From contig NZ_JAESVP010000005.1 in NCBI RefSeq assembly GCF_016765795.1, positions 248,001-312,000 on the forward strand: a stretch of DNA of 64,000 nucleotides, written 5' to 3'. Within the stretch, counting starts at the first letter, position 1; every line of letters begins with the position of its first letter. The translations under genes were made by a program, and so were the position numbers. Below the pieces are notes generated by a model. The model was not told the DNA's origin and ran no database searches. It saw only the letters and a list, made by a program, of their open reading frames with translations. This DNA is from Fuscibacter oryzae (GTDB lineage: Bacteria; Pseudomonadota; Alphaproteobacteria; Rhodobacterales; Rhodobacteraceae). Below are positions 40,040 to 49,331 of this stretch, piece by piece.

Positions 40040-41338
40040 ATGACGAGCGTGGCTAGTTTGCAACCTGAACCGGCGCCGCTTCTGGCCTGCACGGTATCGC
40101 GTGACGTCCAGAACTTCGATCTTCTGATCGACGAGATGGAGAAGGAACTTGGCGAAGCCTGGGGCGACCTGAGCTTTGAAGATGCGACCCTTTTCCTCGG
40201 CCAACCCGACGCATCGGGGATGGAATTCATTGCCCTTGCCGTGAACGATCAGGATGAGGCCGATCTGGACAAGATCACCGGCATCATCAAGGCCGCCAAG
40301 GAAATTTCGATCAAAGTAATCCTGATTGCCGATCAGGTCAGCCCGATTGCGCTGCATCAGATGTTGCGACTGGGGGCCGATGACTTTGTGCCCTATCCGC
40401 TGCCGCCCGGCGCCCTGCACGAAGCGATCGAGCGCATTCGCAAACCTGCGCCACAGCCTGCCGCCGCCGAGGCTGCTGCTGCCGGGGCATCCGCCTCCGC
40501 TTCAGCACAAGCCGAAGCGACCGAAGGTCAGCACCCGACCTTCAAGGCCAAGGGTGACCGTAACGCCGTGGTTCTGCCGGTCCATGGCCTGGCGGGTGGT
40601 TGCGGCGCCTCGACCTTTGCCACCAACCTGGCGTGGGAACTGGCCAGCATCGAGAAAAGCGGTGGCCCGCGGGTCTGCCTGATCGACTTTGACTTTCAGT
40701 ATGGCTCTGCCGCGACCTATCTGGACCTGCCGCGCAAGGAAACCGTGTTCGAGGTTCTGTCGGAAGCAGGCCAGTTGGACAGCGATGCCCTGCTGCATGC
40801 CATGCTGACCTTCAACGACCGCCTGCATGTGCTGACCGCGCCGCCGGACATGCTGCCACTGGATATCGTCACACCCGATGACATTGGCCGCATCATCGAC
40901 ATGGCGCAGGCAAATTTCGATTTCGTCATCATCGACATGCCGAAAACTATCGTCGCTTGGACCGAGGCGGTTCTCGCCCGCGCGCATGTGTACTTTGCGC
41001 TGCTGGAGCTTGACCTGCGCTCTGCCCAGAACGTGCTGCGGCTGGTGCGCGCACTCAAGGCCGAAGGGCTGCCGCATGAAAAGCTGCGCTATGTGCTGAA
41101 CCGCGCACCGAAATTCACCGACCTGTCGGCGAAAAGCCGGGTCAAGCGCATGGCTGAAAGCCTGGATATCAGCTTTGAGGTGCAACTGTCCGATGGCGGT
41201 GCCCAGGTCACGCAAGCCAATGACCATGGCCTGCCGCTGGCTGAAAGCGCGGGCAAGAACGTCTTGCGCCGCGACATCCAGAAGCTGGCGAAATCTTTGT
41301 ACGAACTGAACAAGGCCGTGGAATCCGGCAAGGCCTGA
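40040..41338 (+). CDS. cpaE: Tad pilus localisation ATPase CpaE/TadZ
   Basis: The 432-residue protein has an N-terminal receiver-like domain without a full phosphorylation site, an Ala-rich linker near residues 135-165 and a C-terminal MinD/ParA-type ATPase. The deviant Walker A is GLAGGCGASTFATNLA near 183-198, and DFVIIDMPKTI near 294-304 is the Walker B region. TadZ proteins direct the pilus machine to the cell pole. The gene starts a new transcription unit after the terminator. Confidence 0.92.
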   Translation: MTSVASLQPEPAPLLACTVSRDVQNFDLLIDEMEKELGEAWGDLSFEDATLFLGQPDASGMEFIALAVNDQDEADLDKITGIIKAAKEISIKVILIADQVSPIALHQMLRLGADDFVPYPLPPGALHEAIERIRKPAPQPAAAEAAAAGASASASAQAEATEGQHPTFKAKGDRNAVVLPVHGLAGGCGASTFATNLAWELASIEKSGGPRVCLIDFDFQYGSAATYLDLPRKETVFEVLSEAGQLDSDALLHAMLTFNDRLHVLTAPPDMLPLDIVTPDDIGRIIDMAQANFDFVIIDMPKTIVAWTEAVLARAHVYFALLELDLRSAQNVLRLVRALKAEGLPHEKLRYVLNRAPKFTDLSAKSRVKRMAESLDISFEVQLSDGGAQVTQANDHGLPLAESAGKNVLRRDIQKLAKSLYELNKAVESGKA

Positions 41339-41376
41339 TCGAGTATTTCGATCACGGCACATTTTTGGGGGCATAA

Positions 41377-42846
41377 ATGTTTTCACGGTTCAAGAAACCC
41401 GACGGGGCACCGGCGCGTCCGGCAACAACGGCAGCGGTTACGCAAGCCAGCCCGGCTGCGGCGCGGCCCGGTGCAACTGCGGCCACCGCAGCCCCCAAGG
41501 CGGGTTTTGCCCGCCCCGCCGGAGTTGCCACCCCGCGCCTGCCCGCCGAAGTGGCCGCACAAGACAAAGAGAAAAAGCGCAAGGACCGCCTTCAGGAACT
41601 GAAGACCGAACTACACAAGCGCCTCCTGGACAACCTGAACCTTGCTGCCCTTGAACATGCCACCGAAGGCAGTCTGAAACAGGAAATCGCCTCGATCGCC
41701 GCCGAGGCGCTGGACGAGATGTCGGTTGCCCTTAACAAGGACGACCGCGCCACCCTGAATCAGGAACTGTATGACGAGGTGATGGGCCTTGGCCCACTGG
41801 AGCCGTTGCTGAAAGATGAATCAGTCAACGATATTCTGGTCAACGGCCCGAACCGCGTGTTCGTCGAACGCGCGGGCAAGCTGGAACTGACCGACATCAC
41901 CTTTAAGAACGAACGCCACCTTCTGCGGATCATCGACAAGATCGTGTCTGCCGTGGGTCGCCGGGTTGACGAATCGAACCCCTATTGCGACGCCCGTCTG
42001 GCCGATGGCAGCCGTTTCAACTGCATGGTGCCCCCCGTCGCGGTGGACGGCAGCCTTGTTTCGATTCGGAAATTCAAAAAAGAAAAGCTGGGCATCCCCG
42101 ATCTGGTCCGCTTTGGTGCCTTTACCGAAGAGATGGGCCTGTATTTGCAGGCCGCCGTTTCCACCCGCCTGAATGTGATCGTGTCGGGCGGTACGGGCTC
42201 GGGGAAAACCACCACGCTGAATGCGCTGTCGTCGTTCATCGACAACCGCGAACGGGTGCTGACCATCGAAGATACCGCCGAATTGCAACTGCAACAGGTT
42301 CATGTCGGTCGGATGGAAAGCCGCCCTCCGAACGTGGAAGGCAAGGGCGCCGTCACCCAGCGCGACTGTTTGCGCAACGCCCTTCGGATGCGCCCTGACC
42401 GTATCATCGTTGGCGAAACGCGCGGCGAAGAAGTGATCGACATGTTGCAGGCCATGAACACCGGCCACGACGGGTCGATGACCACGATCCACGCAAACTC
42501 TGCCCGTGATGGCATTTCGCGTCTGGAAAACATGGTCGCCATGGCCGGTATCGAAATGCCGCTGAAAGCCGTACGCAGCCAGATCGCCGCCGCCGTCAAC
42601 CTGATCGTGCAGGCAAACCGCCTGCAAGACGGCTCTCGTCGCATGGTGTCGGTGACAGAAATCACCGGCATGGAAGGCGAGGTGATCTCGATGCAGGAAA
42701 TCTTCCGCTACGAGCGCCTGGGGGTCGAGCCGAGTGGCAAGATCATTGGCCGCTTCAACGCGACCGGCGTGCGCAGCCACTATTCTGACCGCTTTCGCCA
42801 GTGGGGCTATGACCTGCCGGCTTCGATCTATGAACCGATCATCTAG
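41377..42846 (+). CDS. cpaF: Tad secretion ATPase CpaF/TadA
   Basis: The 489-residue hexameric ATPase powers pilus extension and retraction. It has an Ala/Pro-rich N-terminus, an N-terminal domain with [16 protein letters not shown] near residues 145-160, Walker [11 protein letters not shown] near 269-278, and the Asp box and Walker B ([21 protein letters not shown]) near 338-358. A His box follows in [19 protein letters not shown] precedes the ATG. Confidence 0.95.
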   Translation: MFSRFKKPDGAPARPATTAAVTQASPAAARPGATAATAAPKAGFARPAGVATPRLPAEVAAQDKEKKRKDRLQELKTELHKRLLDNLNLAALEHATEGSLKQEIASIAAEALDEMSVALNKDDRATLNQELYDEVMGLGPLEPLLKDESVNDILVNGPNRVFVERAGKLELTDITFKNERHLLRIIDKIVSAVGRRVDESNPYCDARLADGSRFNCMVPPVAVDGSLVSIRKFKKEKLGIPDLVRFGAFTEEMGLYLQAAVSTRLNVIVSGGTGSGKTTTLNALSSFIDNRERVLTIEDTAELQLQQVHVGRMESRPPNVEGKGAVTQRDCLRNALRMRPDRIIVGETRGEEVIDMLQAMNTGHDGSMTTIHANSARDGISRLENMVAMAGIEMPLKAVRSQIAAAVNLIVQANRLQDGSRRMVSVTEITGMEGEVISMQEIFRYERLGVEPSGKIIGRFNATGVRSHYSDRFRQWGYDLPASIYEPII

Positions 42847-42854
42847 GTGCGACC

Positions 42855-43823
42855 ATGCAGCTTTCCGCAGCCCCTCTCATCTATATCCTGATCTTCGTCG
42901 CCGTCGTCGTTCTGGTCGAGGGCCTGTATCTGACGGTTTTCGGCAAATCGATCAGCCTGAACAGCCGGATGTCGCGCCGCCTTGCGCTGCTGGAAAAAAA
43001 CCATAACCGCGAAGAGGTTCTGGAACAGCTCCGCAAGGAGATGAGCCAGCACCTCAACTCCAAGGGCATCCCGCTTTACTCAATTCTGGCCGACCGGGCG
43101 CAAAAGGCCAACATCGCCTTTACGCCCCGCCAGTTGATCATGGTGATGGGTCTGGTCGGCATTATTGCCTATCTGGGTCTGACCATAGGCACCGCCGCCG
43201 GCACGCCGGTGCGGATTCTGGTGGCGGTCGGTATGGGGATTGGCGGGGTTTACACTTGGGTCAACCGCAAAGCCAAAAAGCGCATTTCCTTGCTGGAAGA
43301 ACAGCTCCCCGATGCGGTGGAACTGATGGTGCGGTCGTTGCGCGTCGGCCACCCGTTTTCCAACGCCATCGGTATCGTGGCCAAGGAAGTGCCCGACCCC
43401 CTTGGCACCGAATTCGGCCTGATAGCCGACGAGGCCGCCTATGGCCGGGACGTGGCCGAATCGCTCAAGGCCTTTGCCGAGCGGATGGATAATCAGGATT
43501 TGCGCTTTCTTGCGGTGGCAGTGACCATTCAGCAGCAGTCGGGCGGCAACCTGGCCGAGATCCTTGATGGTCTCGCTAAGGTAATCCGCGCCCGCTTCAA
43601 ATTGTTCCGCCGCGTCAAGGCCATCACGGCCGAGGCGAAATGGTCGGGCATGTTCCTGTCGGGCTTTCCCATCGGCGCGCTTCTGATGATCCAGATGCTG
43701 AAACCCGACTATTACGACGGGGTGAAGGACTCGCCCTATTTCATTCCGATGGCGCTGGTCGTCGGGGCATTTCTGGTCATCAACGTGATCTTCATGAAGA
43801 TCATGGTCAACATCAAGGTCTAG
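42855..43823 (+). CDS. tadB: Tad inner-membrane platform protein TadB
   Basis: The 322-residue protein has a membrane segment at the start (LIYILIFVAVVVLVEGLYL), two in the middle and one or two at the end. A cytoplasmic T2SSF domain carries LPDAVELMVRSLRVGHPFSNAI. It forms the platform with TadC that couples the ATPase to the pilus. The gene starts 8 bp after cpaF. Confidence 0.94.
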   Translation: MQLSAAPLIYILIFVAVVVLVEGLYLTVFGKSISLNSRMSRRLALLEKNHNREEVLEQLRKEMSQHLNSKGIPLYSILADRAQKANIAFTPRQLIMVMGLVGIIAYLGLTIGTAAGTPVRILVAVGMGIGGVYTWVNRKAKKRISLLEEQLPDAVELMVRSLRVGHPFSNAIGIVAKEVPDPLGTEFGLIADEAAYGRDVAESLKAFAERMDNQDLRFLAVAVTIQQQSGGNLAEILDGLAKVIRARFKLFRRVKAITAEAKWSGMFLSGFPIGALLMIQMLKPDYYDGVKDSPYFIPMALVVGAFLVINVIFMKIMVNIKV

Positions 43824-43829
43824 TGGATC

Positions 43830-44822
43830 ATGGAATTCCTGTCCGGCCTCTTCCAACCTCTGACCGACCAGTTCGGCCCGCTTGGCCCGCTGTTGGCGGT
43901 TGGCCTTCTGGGCCTGATCCTGATCATCGCCACCCTGCCGATGATGCTGAAAAAGCAGGCGGACCCGCTGGCCAAGCTGAAGGAACAGCGCGAATCCGGC
44001 GGCAAATCCAGCAAGGCTGCCGGGCCGGATCTGCGCCGTGGCGGCGACAAGGTGGACAAGCTGGAGAAATTCGCAGGCTTCCTGGAACCACAGGATGTCG
44101 AGCAGATGACCGCATCAAAGCTGCGCATGATGCGCGCGGGCTATCGGTCGAAAAATGCGGTGCGGATGTTCCACTTTGCCCAGTTTGCCTTGGGGATCGG
44201 CATGCTGCTGCTGGGCGTGGTTTACTCGATGCTGGTTTCGGCCCATCAGGAAGTCAGCACCCAGTTCATGATCATGGCCACGCTTGGCCCCGGTGCTGCT
44301 GGCTATTACCTGCCGCAATATTGGGTTCAGCGCCGGGTGCAAACCCGTCAGGTCGAAATCATCCAGGGCTTTCCCGATGCGCTTGACATGATGCTGGTCT
44401 GCGTCGAGGCGGGCCAGTCGCTGGACCAGTCGATCAACCGCGTCGCCCGCGAAAGCCGCGCCGGTTACCCGGCCCTTGCCGATGAGTTTGAAATCGTCTC
44501 GCAGGAAACCAAGGCAGGCAAGGAACGGGTTCAGGTTCTTAAAGACATGGCCGAACGGGTGGGCGTGCCTGACGTGGCCAGCTTTGTGACGACCCTTGTG
44601 CAATCGGCCACCTTCGGCACCTCGATCGCCGAGGCGCTTCGGATTTATTCCGCCGAAATGCGGGACAAGCGCGTTATGCGCGCCGAAGAGAAAGCAAACA
44701 CCTTGCCGACCAAGCTGACGCTGGGCACAATGATGTTTACGGTGCCGCCCTTGATGATCATTCTCATTGGCCCCTCAGTTGCAGGCATCGCAAAGGTTCT
44801 GGGGGGTGGGGGCTTGAATTAA
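43830..44822 (+). CDS. tadC: Tad inner-membrane platform protein TadC
   Basis: This 330-residue paralog of TadB has membrane segments at the N-terminus, in the middle and at the C-terminus (MFTVPPLMIILIGPSVAGIAKVL). Its T2SSF domain contains FPDALDMMLVCVEAGQSLDQSI. It starts 6 bp after tadB and directly abuts the next gene. Confidence 0.94.
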   Translation: MEFLSGLFQPLTDQFGPLGPLLAVGLLGLILIIATLPMMLKKQADPLAKLKEQRESGGKSSKAAGPDLRRGGDKVDKLEKFAGFLEPQDVEQMTASKLRMMRAGYRSKNAVRMFHFAQFALGIGMLLLGVVYSMLVSAHQEVSTQFMIMATLGPGAAGYYLPQYWVQRRVQTRQVEIIQGFPDALDMMLVCVEAGQSLDQSINRVARESRAGYPALADEFEIVSQETKAGKERVQVLKDMAERVGVPDVASFVTTLVQSATFGTSIAEALRIYSAEMRDKRVMRAEEKANTLPTKLTLGTMMFTVPPLMIILIGPSVAGIAKVLGGGGLN

Positions 44823-45395
44823 GTGTTTTCAAAGGCCGGTCGGCTGATTGTGGTTTTGCCTCTTCTGGCGGCCTGCTCCTTGGGAAATGGTCTGGGCAAT
44901 ACCGACCGCACCGGCAGCACTGCGCCCGGATTTGACCCGCGAAAAGAGGGGGTTGATGGCCTGCTGGTGGGCCACCGCCTGATGGAAGCTGGCGAGTATG
45001 ATCTGGCGCTGACCTCTTATTATCGCGCCGCCGCACAGCACGGCATGAACGCCGATGTGCTGTCGGCCATCGGGTCCGCCAACCTGAAACTGGGGCGTCT
45101 GGGGCAGGCCGAAAAGGTGCTGCGCCGCGCGACCGACGCCGACCCCGCCTTTGTGCCCGCCCTGAACAATCTGGGCGTGGTCTTGATGGAAGAGAACAAA
45201 TTTGGCGAGGCACGGGTCGTCTTTCAGCAGGCATTCCAACTGGATAGTGGCCAAACGGACGCCATCCGCCAAAATCTGCGCGTCGCTATCGCCGAGACCG
45301 AGAAAACCAGCTATTCTGACGGCGAAAACGAAGAACCGCGGTACAACCTGGTTCGGCGCGGGTATGGCGAATACGTCCTCCTGTCGCAGCTCTAG
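44823..45395 (+). CDS. tadD: TPR lipoprotein TadD
   Basis: The 190-residue lipoprotein has a lipobox LLAAC near residue 19 and tandem tetratricopeptide repeats (GEYDLALTSYYRAAAQHG, GRLGQAEKVLRRATDADPAF, NKFGEARVVFQQAFQLD). It starts with GTG right after the tadC stop. TadD acts as a pilotin-like factor for the secretin. Confidence 0.87.
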   Translation: MFSKAGRLIVVLPLLAACSLGNGLGNTDRTGSTAPGFDPRKEGVDGLLVGHRLMEAGEYDLALTSYYRAAAQHGMNADVLSAIGSANLKLGRLGQAEKVLRRATDADPAFVPALNNLGVVLMEENKFGEARVVFQQAFQLDSGQTDAIRQNLRVAIAETEKTSYSDGENEEPRYNLVRRGYGEYVLLSQL

Positions 45396-45435
45396 GCGGC
45401 AAGCCGCAGCAGACGAGCAGTGAAAAGGACGCAAA

Positions 45436-46305
45436 ATGCGCCAACCCGTTTCCGTGGGCCGCCTGTCGGTGGCCATGGGGCTTTCGTGCCTTCTGGCCCT
45501 TGCGGCCTGTGGCAAGGGCCCCAGCGACGCTGAGGTTCAGCGCGCCATCAAGGACGTCAACGTCATCGACGAATCGAACCTGTCGGACATCATGCTGACC
45601 GTGGGTGACCCGAACGAAGCCGTGGCTTATTTCGCCCGCTCGTCGCAGCAAAACCCCGACCGGATCGACCTGAAACGCGGGCTAGCGAAATCGCTGGTGC
45701 GCGCCAACAAACCGACCGAGGGCGCCGCCACCTGGACCCAGGTTCTGACGATGCCCGGTGCCACACCCGAAGACCGCCTTGGTCTGGTTGATGCGCTGAT
45801 CCGCACCAACAACTGGCCCCGCGCCGAGGCAGAGCTGAACCTCATCCCTCCGACCTACGAGACCTTTGAACGCTACCGGCTGGAGGCGATGGTCGCCGAT
45901 TCCAAAAAGAACTGGAAAAAGGCCGACAGCTTTTACGAGGTCGCCACCGGGCTGACCACAAAACCTGCCGGCGTGCTGAACAACTGGGGCTTTTCCAAAC
46001 TGTCGCGCGGCGATTACCCCGGTGCCGAAAAGCTGTTCGGAGAGGCCCTGACCTATGAACCCACCCTGTTCACCGCCAAGAACAATCTGGTTCTGGCCCG
46101 CGGTGCGCAGCGCAAATACGACATGCCTGTGGTGGACATGACGCAAAGCGAACGGGCGCAATTGCTGTACACGCTGGCGCTTACCGCGATCAAAAAGGGC
46201 GACATCGCCGTTGGCAAGGGTCTGTTGCAGGACGCCATCGACACCAGCCCCCAACATTTCGAGGCCGCGACCCGCAGCCTTGCCGCACTGGATGGACAAG
46301 GCTGA
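45436..46305 (+). CDS. Second TPR lipoprotein of the tad locus
   Basis: The 289-residue lipoprotein has a lipobox LALAAC near residue 24. TPR-like repeats cover about residues 55-285, including NPDRIDLKRGLAKSLVRANKPTEG and GVLNNWGFSKLSRGDYPGAEKLF. It is an extra TadD-type component, present in many alphaproteobacterial tad loci. Its last base overlaps the next start codon. Confidence 0.85.
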   Translation: MRQPVSVGRLSVAMGLSCLLALAACGKGPSDAEVQRAIKDVNVIDESNLSDIMLTVGDPNEAVAYFARSSQQNPDRIDLKRGLAKSLVRANKPTEGAATWTQVLTMPGATPEDRLGLVDALIRTNNWPRAEAELNLIPPTYETFERYRLEAMVADSKKNWKKADSFYEVATGLTTKPAGVLNNWGFSKLSRGDYPGAEKLFGEALTYEPTLFTAKNNLVLARGAQRKYDMPVVDMTQSERAQLLYTLALTAIKKGDIAVGKGLLQDAIDTSPQHFEAATRSLAALDGQG

Positions 46306-46805
46306 TGATCACCGGGCTTTCCCCCACCGCCGCTCTTGTCTTCCTGCCCTTTGCCATTGCCATCGGCGTGTGGGTGGCATGGTCCGACATGAAGTTCATG
46401 AAAATCCCCAACAAGGCCGTTCTGGCACTGGGGCTGGTGTTCCTGATCCTTGGCCTGCTGCTGTTGCCGTTCAAGGCCTACCTTTGGGCCTTGGGCGTCG
46501 GCGCAATGGTTCTGGTTGCGGGCTTCATCGCCAACCAGATCAACCTGATGGGCGCGGGCGATGCGAAATTCGCCGCCGTCATGGCGCCGTTCTTCGCCTT
46601 TGGCGACATACGGTTTATCCTTGGGCTTTACGCTGCCTGCCTGCTTGGCGCCTTTGCCAGCCACCGACTTGCCCGCCTGATCCCGCCGATCCGCCGCGCC
46701 ACCGAGGACTGGGCAAGCTGGACCCACAAGGATTTTCCGATGGGCCTCGCATTGGCGGGAACACTGATCTTCTTTCTTCTGGCCGCACTTAAGCCACTTT
46801 TCTAA
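46305..46805 (+). CDS. cpaA: Prepilin peptidase TadV/CpaA
   Basis: The 166-residue aspartic protease has six hydrophobic segments and the two catalytic Asp residues in AWSDMKFMKIPN near residue 28 and LMGAGDAKFAAV near 87. It cleaves the Flp prepilins after Gly. The gene overlaps the TPR lipoprotein gene by 1 bp. Confidence 0.93.
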   Translation: MITGLSPTAALVFLPFAIAIGVWVAWSDMKFMKIPNKAVLALGLVFLILGLLLLPFKAYLWALGVGAMVLVAGFIANQINLMGAGDAKFAAVMAPFFAFGDIRFILGLYAACLLGAFASHRLARLIPPIRRATEDWASWTHKDFPMGLALAGTLIFFLLAALKPLF

Positions 46806-46857
46806 GGGATTCCCTTCATTGTTGACGCCCTGCCGCCAATAGGTGGCAAACGCTGGG

Positions 46858-48189
46858 ATGCCCACAATGAACGTGCAAGTCACGCCGCCGACCTCGGGGG
46901 TTACCCCGCCGCCACAACCCAAAAGCCTGGCAGAAACCGGGCTTTCGATGGTGATGATGCGGGAAATCCTGCTGAAGACGATGTTCCGCACCAACCTGTC
47001 TTTGGCCAGCGAAATCTCGCGTACCATCGCCCTGCCCGTGGTGCTGACGCAAGAGCTGATCGACATTGCACGCGGCCAGCGGATGTTGGAGGCAACCGGC
47101 ACGCTGCACGCCACATCCGGCAACGAGATGGGCTATCAGCTGACCGAGGGTGGCAAGGCCCGCGCGCTGGATGCGCTGTCACAATCGGAATATTACGGCG
47201 CGCTGCCGGTGCCGCTGGCGCTTTATGCCGAACAGATGAAGCGCCAGTCGGTGCGCGACATCAAGCTGACGCGGCCCGAACTGCTGAAAGGCATGGGCCA
47301 TCTGATCCTGCCACCCGATCTGATCGGAAACCTTGGCCCTGCGGTGACCTCTGGCCGATCAATCCTGATGTATGGCCCGCCCGGCAATGGAAAATCTTCC
47401 ATCTCCAACGGTATCCGCGCCGCTTTGGGCGACAAGATCTATGTGCCCCGTGCGATCGAATATTCCGGTCAGGTGATCACCGTTTACGATCCTATCGTGC
47501 ATTCCAAGGCCGAAGAGCCGATGGATGACCCCACCGTCCTGCGCCGCACCGGCGCGCGCTATGACGCCCGCTATGTCTATTGCGAAAGGCCAAGTGTGAT
47601 CACGGGCGGGGAACTGACGCTCGACATGCTGGACCTGAAGTATAATCCGACCGCCCGCACCTATCAGGCGCCGCTGCAACTCAAGGCGACCGGCGGCATC
47701 TTCATCATCGACGACCTTGGCCGACAGTCGGAACCGCCACAGAAAATCGTCAACCGCTGGATCGTTCCCTTGGAAGAGGCGCGCGACATTCTGGCCCTGC
47801 AATCGGGCGAGAAGTTCACCGTGCCCTTCGACACGCTGGTGATTTTCTCGACCAACTTCCACCCCAACGAAATCTTTGACGGCGCGGCCCTGCGGCGGAT
47901 TTTCTTCAAGATCAAGATCGATGGCCCCAATCAGGAGATGTTCCTGAAAATCTTTGCCATGATCGCCAAGAAAAAGAAGATGCCGCTGAACGAAGCGGCC
48001 CTGTTGCACCTTTTGAAAACCAAATACCCGACCATCAACAACAATTTCGCGAATTATCAGCCGGTCTTCCTGATCGACCAGATGATCGCAATGTGCGAGT
48101 TCGAGGGCATCCCCAACCAGATGACACCCGATCTGATCGACCGGGCCTGGGGCAACATGTTCGTGCGCGACGAAAAAATCGCCAAGTAA
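46858..48189 (+). CDS. AAA-type ATPase associated with the tad locus
   Basis: The 443-residue cytoplasmic protein has a single AAA domain: Walker A MYGPPGNGKSSISNG near residues 170-184, Walker B GGIFIIDDLGRQ near 280-291, and a C-terminal helical part. It resembles AAA proteins commonly found next to tad genes in Rhodobacteraceae, but its role is not known. A GTG at 46843 and an ATG at 46867 are alternative starts. It is read with cpaA from 53 bp downstream. Confidence 0.82.
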   Translation: MPTMNVQVTPPTSGVTPPPQPKSLAETGLSMVMMREILLKTMFRTNLSLASEISRTIALPVVLTQELIDIARGQRMLEATGTLHATSGNEMGYQLTEGGKARALDALSQSEYYGALPVPLALYAEQMKRQSVRDIKLTRPELLKGMGHLILPPDLIGNLGPAVTSGRSILMYGPPGNGKSSISNGIRAALGDKIYVPRAIEYSGQVITVYDPIVHSKAEEPMDDPTVLRRTGARYDARYVYCERPSVITGGELTLDMLDLKYNPTARTYQAPLQLKATGGIFIIDDLGRQSEPPQKIVNRWIVPLEEARDILALQSGEKFTVPFDTLVIFSTNFHPNEIFDGAALRRIFFKIKIDGPNQEMFLKIFAMIAKKKKMPLNEAALLHLLKTKYPTINNNFANYQPVFLIDQMIAMCEFEGIPNQMTPDLIDRAWGNMFVRDEKIAK

Positions 48190-48201
48190 GCGCCCGTCAG
48201 T

Positions 48202-48771
48202 TCACTCCAGGCTTTCGGCCTGGGTGGACTGGTGGCGCAGTACGCTGCCATCCTTGTTCAGCAGGTCAAGCTCGGTCCGCAATGCGATAAGGCGAACCGG
48301 GTCCAGCCATAGGTCGCCTTTCACAAAGGCCACGTCTTTGCGGTAAAAGGTCCGCGTCAGGTGGATCGTCCGATAGGCGCATTCGCCTACCATGACGGTT
48401 TCCTCGCCATGCGACAGATAGGCCGCGCGCAGCACGTCGCTTTCTTTGCCATCTATAATCGCCTCGACGGACACCTCTTCGCCAACCGGCAGCACCTCGA
48501 CCGGCAGCAGCGGCTGGGCGCCCCAGTCCATCGACATTGCATTGGCGCCGGTGCTTTGTTGCAGCGGATAAAGGCCCCGCGCGGCCCGCACCCGGCTTTC
48601 CTTGCCCTCGGCTACGGCGGTGTAATCCAGCACGCTATCCTTGACCGAAATCTGGTTCAGCACGGCCCCACCAGAAAAATGAACCACCTTGGCCAGTTGC
48701 CCCTCGGGCAAACAGGCCGCCGTTGCATGGCCTGCCGTCAAACCCACAATCACCACCAGCACGAACCGCAT
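48202..48771 (-). CDS. Secreted protein of unknown function
   Basis: This 189-residue protein has a clear signal peptide (MRFVLVVIVGLTAGHATAAC). I do not recognise the mature part, which has a beta-rich character (VLDYTAVAEGKESRVRAARGLYPLQQ) and VFYRKDVAFVKGDLWLDPVRL-like segments near the end. The gene starts 3 bp after the cyclo-ligase gene, but the functional link, if any, is unclear. It is likely periplasmic. Confidence 0.8.
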   Translation of the reverse strand: MRFVLVVIVGLTAGHATAACLPEGQLAKVVHFSGGAVLNQISVKDSVLDYTAVAEGKESRVRAARGLYPLQQSTGANAMSMDWGAQPLLPVEVLPVGEEVSVEAIIDGKESDVLRAAYLSHGEETVMVGECAYRTIHLTRTFYRKDVAFVKGDLWLDPVRLIALRTELDLLNKDGSVLRHQSTQAESLE

Positions 48772-48773
48772 CG

Positions 48774-49331
48774 TTATTCCCCGAACCACCGCACGCCTTG
48801 TTCTGTCACCACCGCATCCAACCGCTGGTCGGTCGCTTCAATCGGCACCGCATCCATTTCCTGCGCGGCAAAGGCGAACCCCACGGCCAACGTGGGCCGC
48901 TTGGCCCGCAACCCCTCCAACGTACGGTCATAAAACCCGCCGCCATAGCCCAGCCGGTAACCCAGTGCATCAAAGGCCACCATCGGCACGATCACCACTT
49001 CGGGTTCGACCCACAGCCCTTCGGCGGGAATAAACGCACCGAATTCGCCCGCCACCATTGCGCAGCCGGGCGACCATTCACGGAACTTTACCGGCTGCCC
49101 CGCCCCCAGAATGACCGGCACGCCAACAGCCCCCTGATGCGCCGCCATCGCGGGCAAAGGATCAATCTCGGTCCGCATCGCCATGTAACCGGCCAAGGGC
49201 TTTCCGGCATGACTTGCCAGAAAATCCGCCAGTATTTCAGCGGCTTGCCCCTGCCCCTTGGCAAATGCCTCTTTTCTTGCGGCAAAGCCCGCCTTGCGGG
49301 CCGCCGCCTTCAGCACTGTCAGATCGGTCAT
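48774..49331 (-). CDS. 5-formyltetrahydrofolate cyclo-ligase
   Basis: The 185-residue enzyme converts 5-formyl-THF to 5,10-methenyl-THF with ATP in folate recycling. The active-site loop LGYGGGFYDRTLEGL near residues 133-147 and the C-terminal DAVPIEATDQRLDAVVTEQGV match the family. I chose the ATG at 49331. The start overlaps the mgtE stop region by 4 bp. Confidence 0.92.
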   Translation of the reverse strand: MTDLTVLKAAARKAGFAARKEAFAKGQGQAAEILADFLASHAGKPLAGYMAMRTEIDPLPAMAAHQGAVGVPVILGAGQPVKFREWSPGCAMVAGEFGAFIPAEGLWVEPEVVIVPMVAFDALGYRLGYGGGFYDRTLEGLRAKRPTLAVGFAFAAQEMDAVPIEATDQRLDAVVTEQGVRWFGE

